Source: an uncultured Clostridium sp. (GTDB lineage Bacteria; Bacillota; Clostridia; Lachnospirales; Lachnospiraceae). Taken from it: 6,368 nucleotides of DNA. The notes under the pieces are model-generated. The model was not told the DNA's origin, ran no database searches, and was given only the letters and a program-made list of their open reading frames with translations. The stretch's first letter is position 1. Each line of letters opens with the position of its first letter. Positions 1-6,245 of the stretch are shown piece after piece. The DNA is taken from positions 1-6,368 of the forward strand of contig CABQJA010000135.1 in NCBI GenBank assembly GCA_902464345.1. Direction: 5' to 3'. The translations under genes and the position numbers were made by a program.

Positions 1-16
1 CTATTCGTCTACTCGT

Positions 17-45
17 ATTGTACTATAACTTTCAGGATTTGTGAA
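17..45 (-). promoter_or_regulatory. Predicted sigma-A type promoter for a gene beyond the left edge
   Basis: On the minus strand TTCACA (45-40, five of six matches to the -35 consensus) and TACAAT (22-17, five of six matches to the -10 consensus) are separated by exactly 17 bases. The -35 box begins four bases after the racemase stop codon. Transcription would start near position 10 and leave the window, so the target gene is not visible. The 48-base stretch from 1 to 48 holds no gene and no clear terminator hairpin. The good spacing supports a real promoter, and it suggests that the next minus-strand gene is at least partly independent of the ligase-racemase unit. No experimental support is available. 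Confidence 0.5.
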
Positions 46-48
46 TGA

Positions 49-2130
49 CTAGAATATCTTATTCAACACCTTTTCGTCCATTTCGTCACCCAACATGGTC
101 ACAATATCTCCTACTTTTACATTTTCAATTCCGGTTACATCGATCATCATCTGATCCATACAGATCTTTCCCACGATCTTTGCCTCACCGCCATGCACCA
201 GAACCAGCCCGGCTTCCTCTGACACATTCCGCGGCACTTCTTCTCCATAGCCGACTGTGACGATTGCGATCCGCTTGTCACCCTTCGCCACATACCCGCG
301 GCCATAGCCGATCGTCTCCCCGGATTTTACCATTTTCATGGCTGCCACCTTCGCCTTTACCGTAATGACCGGCTTTAGATCCACCGCCAACTTCACATCT
401 GCCTGCCGGCTCAGGATTCCATACATAGCGGTCCCGATTCTGGCATAATCACAGCTTAATTCCGGATAATTCAATACCCCATAGCTGTTCTGAATATGCG
501 TGCTGCCCGGCCGGATTCCCCGGCTCTTTAAATACTCGATCACATCATAGTAATACTGAATCTGATTCTGTGTCTGCTCTACCTGCTCCGGCTCCGTACT
601 GTCCGCCGCCGTCAGCTCTGTATAGATACCGTCCACCTGCAGATACCGGAAATGATACAGCTTTTCGATTCGGGACGGTTCATCCTTTCTGTAGCTACCC
701 GCCTCCGCATCAAACCGGACATGCACCCGGATATTACATTTCTTTGCATTCAGTGCTTCTGCATATTCATACGTATCGATGGTCTGTGTCAGACGGAATC
801 GTTCAAGCTCTCGGATCTTCATCGGATCCGTCTGTCCCATGATCAGGATCAGACCTTCAATTCCATTTCTTCTTAAGAGTACGCCTTCCTCCATGGTCGC
901 TACCGCAAAGGCTTCAATACCCATTTTATTCAGATGTCCGGCGATCCTGAGACCTCCGTTGCCGTAACCGTCTGTTTTTACCACTGCCATGATCTGTGTC
1001 TGCTTCGGAAGAATTTCCTGTATCTCATGAATATTATGATACAGATTGTCAATGGAAATTTCTGTCCATGCCCGTTCCCGCATGGTCTGCTTCTGCCGCT
1101 GTGCATTCTTCGCTTCCTTCATCTTCTTCTGTAAAACAAGCAGTCCCCATGCAGCCGCAAAGGATAAGACTGTTACCAAAATGAAATGAATCAGACTCTG
1201 ATCTGTCACATATTCGGTTAAACCCGTCAGCTTGCCTGCCAGTCTGACAACCACGATCATTGCAGGGTGCAGAATATACACCAGCATGGCCATACGATTC
1301 AGGTGTTTTCCACCCTTGCAGTTCCATTTCATCATACATGCAAACAGGAACACCATAACTAATGGAAGCATTGCATACATACTGTCATGCCGCTGCCAGT
1401 TCCATTTATGCAGCCACAGTCCCTCTGCCAGCATTGCCGCACCGCTTATGATCAGACCGGTTACCGCCTGCTTTCCGGAGAGTGTCTTTCCATGTCCAGC
1501 TGCTTTTCCGAGACCATATCCGAGCATCAGGAAAATCGGAACATAAAATAATCCGTTTCTGGTATAGTCTGTGAACCGGAACAGCACGGCATAGGCCGCC
1601 CGCATCCACGGAATCTGTTCTATCATTCCGTAATAGCTGTCGCCAAACAGTCCGATCACATAAAGGATCATGGACAGGATCAGTACAAACCGGCTGTCAA
1701 AATGCCGCAGCAGCCATCCGACCAGTGCCAGTCCGAGAATGGCTGCCGGAAGGTACCAGAGGTGATAAAACGTACCGTTTATAAAAATGTCCTTTAAGAA
1801 CGAAATCACCGAGAACTCTTTTCCGAAATAATCATTATAGATCATAAGCGGCACATAGATACCGGCGGATATCAGGTATAAGAGCCCCAGCTTTCCAAGC
1901 TGATTCCGCAACCGTTTCTGCACGGACTCATCCCACCGCAGATCCGGCAGCAGGAAAAATCCCGACACCATAAGAAAGAACGGCACGGCTACCCGTGCAA
2001 TGATACGGGTCAATATAAAATCCGGCAATTCGGCAAAGCTTAATAACGGTGAAGTATGAATGGTAATCACCAGTATTGCACTGATAATACGAAACCAATC
2101 CAGTCCCCCGTATTTCTGATTTCGGTTCAT
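49..2130 (-). CDS. vanT: VanT-type membrane-bound serine/alanine racemase with a shortened racemase domain
   Basis: Two-domain protein of 693 residues. Residues 1-340 form an acyltransferase-3 (OafA-like) membrane half with about ten hydrophobic segments (roughly 12-32, 40-60, 80-98, 121-141, 148-163, 195-208, 222-240, 250-268, 283-300, 315-334) and the family histidine H25 in the first. From about residue 351 it becomes a fold-type III PLP alanine racemase: PLP lysine K385 in AVVKTDGYGNG, R564 in the YARIGTAMYG strand, catalytic tyrosine Y628 in VGYGEEVPR, and KICMDQ at 655-660. This fusion is characteristic of VanT, which takes up L-Ser and/or converts it to D-Ser in VanC/VanE/VanG-type glycopeptide resistance. 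The start is firm: AAAGGAG (2144-2138) lies seven bases upstream of ATG. Oddities: the C terminus stops soon after the GDIVTMLG strand, about 35-40 residues before alanine racemases usually end, so the YRVPR-type segment with the active-site-entry tyrosine is missing. The usual K-x-DTGM-x-R-x-G motif is replaced by a longer segment at 472-483, and E505 stands where a THF/THL histidine is normal. Family assignment is strong; catalytic activity and substrate (Ser or Ala) are uncertain. Confidence 0.88.
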   Translation of the reverse strand: MNRNQKYGGLDWFRIISAILVITIHTSPLLSFAELPDFILTRIIARVAVPFFLMVSGFFLLPDLRWDESVQKRLRNQLGKLGLLYLISAGIYVPLMIYNDYFGKEFSVISFLKDIFINGTFYHLWYLPAAILGLALVGWLLRHFDSRFVLILSMILYVIGLFGDSYYGMIEQIPWMRAAYAVLFRFTDYTRNGLFYVPIFLMLGYGLGKAAGHGKTLSGKQAVTGLIISGAAMLAEGLWLHKWNWQRHDSMYAMLPLVMVFLFACMMKWNCKGGKHLNRMAMLVYILHPAMIVVVRLAGKLTGLTEYVTDQSLIHFILVTVLSFAAAWGLLVLQKKMKEAKNAQRQKQTMRERAWTEISIDNLYHNIHEIQEILPKQTQIMAVVKTDGYGNGGLRIAGHLNKMGIEAFAVATMEEGVLLRRNGIEGLILIMGQTDPMKIRELERFRLTQTIDTYEYAEALNAKKCNIRVHVRFDAEAGSYRKDEPSRIEKLYHFRYLQVDGIYTELTAADSTEPEQVEQTQNQIQYYYDVIEYLKSRGIRPGSTHIQNSYGVLNYPELSCDYARIGTAMYGILSRQADVKLAVDLKPVITVKAKVAAMKMVKSGETIGYGRGYVAKGDKRIAIVTVGYGEEVPRNVSEEAGLVLVHGGEAKIVGKICMDQMMIDVTGIENVKVGDIVTMLGDEMDEKVLNKIF

Positions 2131-2244
2131 ATGCCCACTCCTTTCTTTCCTGTCTGTTTCCTGTTACTTCCTGCTCCGATTATCACCCGGTTTCTGCTGT
2201 TACACATGCATTTCCATGCTATTTCACTCCATGCAAGATCCGAC
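2131..2244 (-). other. Gap between ligase and racemase genes, no supported gene
   Basis: This is the position where a vanXY gene sits in described vanG operons, but only 114 bases are present here and no VanXY-like coding remnant is recognisable. The minus strand carries three CAGGAA copies starting 10 and 11 bases apart (plus-strand TTCCTG at 2147, 2158 and 2168) and two GCATGGA copies (plus-strand TCCATGC at 2213 and 2228). The only hairpin seen is four base pairs (2208-2219) without a T-run, so it is not a terminator. No convincing promoter was found, so the ligase and racemase are probably co-transcribed. Confidence 0.55.
2138..2144 (-). promoter_or_regulatory. Ribosome binding site of the vanT-like gene
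   Basis: AAAGGAG on the minus strand, seven bases before the ATG at 2130. It fixes the start and shows that the racemase has its own strong translation initiation rather than coupling to the ligase, whose stop lies 114 bases upstream. Confidence 0.85.
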
Positions 2245-3306
2245 CTACAGAATATCCCGGTTCTTCTGTACGGCCAGTGCTTCTTCCACCAGCGTGTCCA
2301 GAAGCTGTGCAAAGGATATGCCGCTTGCTTTCATCATATTCGGATACCGGCTATGGGATGTAAATCCCGGAATCGTATTTACCTCATTAAATACGATCGT
2401 ACCTTCCGGTGTCAGGAACATATCGACTCTGGCCATGCCCTGACACTCCAGTGCCCGGTAAAGAACCCGGGCGGTTTCCTTGATCTCTTCCGCTTTCTTT
2501 CCGGTAATCCTTGCCGGAACATGAATCCGGGAAGTCTCCAGTGTATACTTCTCATGGAAGTCAAATACATCCGAATGCAGCTCGATCTCATCCACCTCTC
2601 CGACTGTCAGGGTCTGATTGCCAAGAACCGCACAGCCTACTTCAAAGCCATCGATTGCTTCCTCGATCACAACCTTGGAATCATGCTCAAATGCCAGTGC
2701 AACTGCCACATCCAGCTGCTCAGCCGCGGATACCTTTGTGATTCCGTAAGAGGAGCCTGCCCGTGCCGGCTTGACGAATACCGGATACTCCAGCCCCTCA
2801 CCGATTTTTGCCTTTTCCTCCTGGGTCATATATGCCTGCAGAACTCGATATCCCGGAACCGCTACTCCCGCTGCCTTCGCAACCACATGTGCCAGATCCT
2901 TATCCATACAAAGTGCCGAGCTTAATGTGCTGCATCCGACGTATGGGATTCCCGCCAGCTCACACAGTCCCTGCACGGTTCCGTCTTCTCCATGCTTACC
3001 GTGAAGAACCGGAAATACGGCATCGACATATTCTGTAGCTGCCGTTCCGTCCTCTTTGATCCAGACCAGACCATGCACACTGCGATCCGGTGATAAGAAT
3101 GCCGGCCGGCACTCCTGCTTCTGCCAGTCATTTTCAGCAATTGCCTGCCGTTCCCCATAATACCGAAACCACTTTCCGTCCTTGCTGATTCCTACCGGAA
3201 TGATCTCGTATTTCTCCGGATTCAATGCCTCCATGACTGCCACTGCAGACTGCAGGGAAACACTGTATTCGGATGATGCTCCACCAAACAAAACGACTAA
3301 TTTCAT
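2245..3306 (-). CDS. vanG: D-alanine:D-serine ligase, VanG type
   Basis: Cytoplasmic ATP-grasp ligase of 353 residues, a normal length for the Ddl/Van family (about 340-350). It uses ATP to join D-Ala to a second D-amino acid for incorporation by MurF into the peptidoglycan stem. Visible family motifs: N-terminal FGGASSEYSVS (7-17), LHGKHGEDG (101-109), the ATP-binding FVKPARAGSSYG (177-188) and the metal/ATP-binding FNEVNTIPGF (306-315; E308, N310). The omega-loop is EKYTLETS (252-259), the VanG/VanC-like form, not the D-lactate-type loop of VanA/VanB or the YxYKxKY-type loop of housekeeping Ddl. D239, F248 and R320 fall, with a constant offset of four, on the residues I recall as D-Ser determinants of enterococcal VanG (D243, F252, R324). 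The start is fixed by GGAGG (3320-3316) nine bases before ATG. A vanT-like gene follows, supporting D-Ser as second substrate. A specialised housekeeping ligase remains possible. Confidence 0.87.
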   Translation of the reverse strand: MKLVVLFGGASSEYSVSLQSAVAVMEALNPEKYEIIPVGISKDGKWFRYYGERQAIAENDWQKQECRPAFLSPDRSVHGLVWIKEDGTAATEYVDAVFPVLHGKHGEDGTVQGLCELAGIPYVGCSTLSSALCMDKDLAHVVAKAAGVAVPGYRVLQAYMTQEEKAKIGEGLEYPVFVKPARAGSSYGITKVSAAEQLDVAVALAFEHDSKVVIEEAIDGFEVGCAVLGNQTLTVGEVDEIELHSDVFDFHEKYTLETSRIHVPARITGKKAEEIKETARVLYRALECQGMARVDMFLTPEGTIVFNEVNTIPGFTSHSRYPNMMKASGISFAQLLDTLVEEALAVQKNRDIL

Positions 3307-3315
3307 ATTAATTAT

Positions 3316-3320
3316 CCTCC
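3316..3320 (-). promoter_or_regulatory. Ribosome binding site of the vanG-like ligase
   Basis: GGAGG on the minus strand, with nine bases to the ATG at 3306. It is the only strong Shine-Dalgarno sequence near the N-terminal MKLVVLFGG of the ligase, and it decides the start. Confidence 0.85.
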
Positions 3321-3368
3321 ATCCTGTGCCCGGCTCTTATGCGTTGTACCGATAAATCCATCCATAAC

Positions 3369-3401
3369 AAAAAGACCGGGCTTCTTTTCAAAACCTGGTC
3401 T
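3369..3401 (-). terminator. Intrinsic terminator downstream of the GTPase-nuclease gene
   Basis: On the minus strand AGACCAGG (3401-3394) pairs with CCCGGTCT (3380-3373), with one A/C mismatch. The intervening bases can extend the stem through TTTT/GAAG (two G-T wobbles) around a GAAAA loop, giving about 12 pairs. The stem runs directly into a run of five T (3373-3369, counting the last stem base). It begins 84 bases after the stop of the large gene. The plus-strand copy has no T-run, so it acts in one direction only. It should insulate the ligase-racemase unit from the gene upstream. It could instead be an attenuator of that unit. Confidence 0.65.
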
Positions 3402-3402
3402 C

Positions 3403-3408
3403 ATTATA
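3403..3408 (-). promoter_or_regulatory. Candidate -10 element for the vanG-vanT unit, overlapping the terminator
   Basis: The minus strand has a perfect TATAAT (3408-3403) two bases upstream of the terminator stem. No good -35 box is present 16-18 bases upstream (ACGATA at 17), so the promoter call is weak. If used, transcription would begin near 3396, inside the first stem arm. The new transcript would then lack the complete hairpin, while read-through from the upstream gene would form it. No better promoter was seen between the terminator and the ligase start. The rest of 3307-3484 holds a perfect 10-base palindrome, GAATATATTC (3454-3463), and no gene. Confidence 0.3.
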
Positions 3409-3484
3409 AATGGAAGATGTGAAGGTATCGTTGATTTCTTCTGAATCTTCATTGAATATATTCTTACGTTTTTCCTACGATTTG

Positions 3485-6154
3485 TTACTCATCCTGTAAG
3501 ATTTTCCGGAATGCGTAGTTTTTCTCCGATGACTGTCGGTTCAGATACCGCTCTCGCAGCTCCTCACTCGCCCGCTCTACCTCTTCTTTCAGTTCCCGGG
3601 CAGACATTCTTCTGGCTCCGGCTCCCCATATGATCAGCTGCTCCAGTCCGTCCGAGGTAGCGACCGTAACATCATAATTCTGTCCCATGCTGTGTACCAG
3701 CTTTTCAATATACTGGTCCGCTGTCTGGGCTTCCTTCGTATATACTACATGAATATTGTGATATTCTATCATCTCACCCGGATTGCCCGGCACCTTATAG
3801 CCGTCAAATACCAGAATCAGATTCATCTTCCGATATCCCTGATAATTGCAGAGGATATCCATCAGCTTTCCTCTGGCTGCTGCCAGATCCGTTTTTGACA
3901 GCTCATTTAACTCCTCCCAGGCAAAGATAATATTATAGCCATCCACCAAAAGATACGACTCCCGCGGTTTCTTCCCGGCAGTATCGGCATATTTATTCCA
4001 TGTTTCCTTTTCATCGGTATCCCCTGATCCAGAATCCGCCGTATCTGCCGCATACTCCCAGTCCTCATCCTGCGTCCCGTACCGGTTCTCATATGGCTTC
4101 CGGATGCTGCCACCATAGGTTCGCCGGAAGATAGCCTCCAGCTCATCCTCTTCTGCAATAACCTTTGAAACAGAGACCCGGTCGCCGCTTCGTGCTTTGT
4201 CCGCCGGTTCATGCATTCCTGTCGGGGCCTCTATCTGTGCCTCCACATGCATATAGGCCTCTACCTCATTCCACGGCACGATAAATCCCGCACCATGGGC
4301 ACAGAATACCGATCCGGTCGGATTCTCCACATCTGCCTCTGCATCATAGCCGATCTTCTGAACGATCTCCTCCTGATTATGGCATGGATAGTAGCCCTTT
4401 AAGGTACAGACAAATCTTCCGTATCCCTTGGTATATGCCCGTACCTCTGCCTGATATCCGGATACCTCCGCAACCGGAACCATGCCTGTCAGAAGTGTCT
4501 CCGCCTCGCCCTGTCCGGATACCTCAAAGGTGCCGGACATCCGCTGAATATCCGAGATTGCCCGTCCCGCATTCTCGGTCGGAACCGTCAGCTGATATTC
4601 ATAATATGGCTCCAACAGAACACTTTCTGCCTTCTTCAGTCCCTGCCGGATCGCACGATATGTGGCCTGACGGAAATCTCCGCCTTCCGTATGCTTGGTG
4701 TGTGCCCGTCCGGCAATCAATGTGATCTTCATATCCGTGATCTCGGAGCCGGTCAGTACTCCGGGATGCTTCCGTTCCTCAATGTGCGTCAGAACCAACC
4801 GTTGCCAGTTCCTTGCCAGCACATCCTCGCTGCAGTCCGCTTCCACCTGGATTCCGCTTCCCGGCTCTCCCGGTTCCATCAGAAGATGCACTTCGGCATA
4901 ATGGCGTAACGGTTCAAAGTGTCCGACACCTTCTACCTTCGTTGCGATCGTCTCTTTATAGACCAGACTGCCTTCTCCGAAGACTACGTCATATCCGAAC
5001 CGCTCTGCGATCAGGCTTTTCAGTACCTCCAGCTCCACTTCACCCATCACCTGGATATGGATCTCCCCGGTTGCTTCATGCCAGGTCAGCTTTAACAGCG
5101 GATCCTCTTCCTCCAGCTGCTTTAACTGACTCCATGCCTCATGTACATTGCAGTCCTTTGGCAGAATCAGGCGGTAACTGAGTACCGGCTCCAGGAGCGG
5201 CAGTTCCGAATCACGCTCTTTTCCGAATCCCTCTCCGCTATAACTCTCCTCCAGTCCGGTTACCGCACAGATCTCTCCGGCGGTGACCTCCGGCACCATC
5301 TGATAGCCTGCCCCGGAATAGATCCGGATCTGATTCACCTTCTCCTCCTTACCGGAGCGATGCTTTAAGACTGCCTTTACCTTCAGGCTGCCACCGGTTA
5401 TTTTCAGGTGTGTCATACGATTGCCCTGTTCATCTCTGGATATCTTATATACTTTCGCTCCGAACTCCGTATCGTATGCCGGACATTCCATATACTGTGC
5501 CATGCCCTCCATCAGTGCCTCAATTCCGGTCAGCTTCAGTGCCGAGCCGAAATAGCACGGAAATATGTATCGCTCCCGGATGGCCCTTTGCACTGCTTCC
5601 ACCGGAATGTCTCCCGTCTCCAGATAGGCCTCCATCATCTCTTCACTGCCCATTGCCAGACTCTCATCCGTCAGTCGGATATCCGTAAAATCCATACAGC
5701 CCTCATCCAGCTGTGTTTTCAGATTCTCCATCAGCCGCTCCTTATCTGCGGATGGCTGGTCCATCTTGTTTACAAATAAAAATACCGGAATCCGATACTG
5801 TTTCAAAAGCCGCCAGAGCGTTCTGGTATGTGCCTGTACACCGTCTGCTCCGTTGATCACCAGGATCGCATAGTCCAGAACCTGCAGGGTCCGTTCCATC
5901 TCCGCCGAAAAATCCACATGCCCCGGTGTATCCAGAAGTGTCACACGGACATCCGCAAAGGTGAGTTCTGCCTGCTTGGAGAAAATCGTGATCCCCCGCT
6001 CCCGCTCCATGGCAAAATTATCCAGAAACGCATCCTGATGGTCTACCCGCCCGAAGCGCCGGATTCCACCGGATGTGTAAAGCAATGCCTCTGATAAAGT
6101 TGTTTTTCCGGCATCTACATGTGCCAGAATTCCAATTACCTGCTTCTGTTTCAT
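3485..6154 (-). CDS. EF-G/TetM-like translation GTPase fused to a YacP/Rae1-type NYN ribonuclease domain
   Basis: Protein of 889 residues from the chosen start; TetM-class proteins are about 640. Residues 1-685 are an EF-G/ribosomal-protection body: G1 AHVDAGKTT (11-19), switch I RERGITI (51-57), G3 DTPGHVDF (75-82), G4 NKMD (129-132), and a G5-like GSALK, then EF-G-type domains II-V. Residues of about 690-732 are an acidic, low-complexity linker. Residues 733-889 match the YacP/Rae1 NYN fold: LLVDGYN (D738), VFDGYK (D784), TKEAQTADQYIEKL (D813), TSDGLEQ (D835) and GARRMSARELKEEVE. Rae1 of Bacillus is a ribosome-associated endoribonuclease that cuts mRNA at the A site. An upstream in-frame ATG at 6208 exists, but 6154 is chosen because MKQKQVIGILAHVDAGKTT aligns with the TetM N terminus, AAAGAG (6168-6163) lies eight bases upstream, and the upstream ATGs lack a Shine-Dalgarno sequence and overlap the promoter. 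The domain IV tip at 484-494 does not carry the TetM-type SPV loop, so tetracycline protection is doubtful. Such fusions occur, as I recall, in other clostridia; their role is not established to my knowledge. Confidence 0.88.
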   Translation of the reverse strand: MKQKQVIGILAHVDAGKTTLSEALLYTSGGIRRFGRVDHQDAFLDNFAMERERGITIFSKQAELTFADVRVTLLDTPGHVDFSAEMERTLQVLDYAILVINGADGVQAHTRTLWRLLKQYRIPVFLFVNKMDQPSADKERLMENLKTQLDEGCMDFTDIRLTDESLAMGSEEMMEAYLETGDIPVEAVQRAIRERYIFPCYFGSALKLTGIEALMEGMAQYMECPAYDTEFGAKVYKISRDEQGNRMTHLKITGGSLKVKAVLKHRSGKEEKVNQIRIYSGAGYQMVPEVTAGEICAVTGLEESYSGEGFGKERDSELPLLEPVLSYRLILPKDCNVHEAWSQLKQLEEEDPLLKLTWHEATGEIHIQVMGEVELEVLKSLIAERFGYDVVFGEGSLVYKETIATKVEGVGHFEPLRHYAEVHLLMEPGEPGSGIQVEADCSEDVLARNWQRLVLTHIEERKHPGVLTGSEITDMKITLIAGRAHTKHTEGGDFRQATYRAIRQGLKKAESVLLEPYYEYQLTVPTENAGRAISDIQRMSGTFEVSGQGEAETLLTGMVPVAEVSGYQAEVRAYTKGYGRFVCTLKGYYPCHNQEEIVQKIGYDAEADVENPTGSVFCAHGAGFIVPWNEVEAYMHVEAQIEAPTGMHEPADKARSGDRVSVSKVIAEEDELEAIFRRTYGGSIRKPYENRYGTQDEDWEYAADTADSGSGDTDEKETWNKYADTAGKKPRESYLLVDGYNIIFAWEELNELSKTDLAAARGKLMDILCNYQGYRKMNLILVFDGYKVPGNPGEMIEYHNIHVVYTKEAQTADQYIEKLVHSMGQNYDVTVATSDGLEQLIIWGAGARRMSARELKEEVERASEELRERYLNRQSSEKNYAFRKILQDE

Positions 6155-6190
6155 TGTCTGTTCTCTTTCTTTCCCTTTCATCGGATATGC

Positions 6191-6221
6191 AGTATAATAA
6201 GTATGCAAATATAATATGCAA
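6191..6221 (-). promoter_or_regulatory. Predicted promoter of the GTPase-nuclease gene
   Basis: On the minus strand TTGCAT (6221-6216) is followed after 16 bases by TATTAT (6199-6194), or after 19 bases by TATACT (6196-6191). Either -10 gives a start near 6184-6187 and a leader of about 30 bases before the ATG at 6154. This also argues against the upstream ATG at 6208, which would lie upstream of the transcript start. It overlaps the candidate plus-strand promoter of the LUD gene. Confidence 0.45.
6210..6215 (+). promoter_or_regulatory. Candidate -10 element of the LUD-domain gene
   Basis: A perfect TATAAT on the plus strand, 30 bases before the ATG at 6246, would start transcription near 6222. 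A second TATAAT lies at 6193-6198. Neither has a clear TTGACA-like box at the right distance, so which one is used is uncertain. TATGCA occurs three times around these boxes (6186, 6202, 6215). Confidence 0.35.
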
Positions 6222-6231
6222 CATTAATAGT

Positions 6232-6238
6232 AAAGGAG
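6232..6238 (+). promoter_or_regulatory. Ribosome binding site of the LUD-domain gene
   Basis: AAAGGAG on the plus strand, seven bases before the ATG at 6246. It supports a real plus-strand gene starting here, although only 41 codons are inside the window. Confidence 0.8.
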
Positions 6239-6245
6239 TCTTACT

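Noticed and set aside
2208..2219. Hairpin GCAT/ATGC in the ligase-racemase gap as a possible terminator
   Set aside because: Only four base pairs and no following T-run on either strand.
2127..2312. Minus-strand open frame of 61 codons spanning the ligase-racemase gap, with its stop overlapping the vanT start (ATGA)
   Set aside because: It overlaps the ligase 3' end out of frame, its start lies inside the ligase, the composition is Trp/Arg/Lys-rich and unlike a known family, and vanT has its own strong ribosome binding site. A shorter internal start at the ATGTGT also lacks a ribosome binding site.
2056..2925. Long plus-strand open frame (289 codons) opposite the ligase
   Set aside because: It is antisense to a well-conserved ligase gene, has no ribosome binding site and no recognisable domain; its Cys/His/Leu-rich composition is typical of an antisense shadow.
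3454..3463. Perfect palindrome GAATATATTC as an operator
   Set aside because: Short, AT-rich and single-copy; expected by chance in an AT-rich intergenic region and not placed at a recognised promoter.
6155..6208. N-terminal extension of the GTPase from the ATG at 6208 or 6181
   Set aside because: Neither ATG has a Shine-Dalgarno sequence, the region overlaps the likely promoter, and the family's N terminus begins right at the AHVDAGKTT-preceding Met at 6154.
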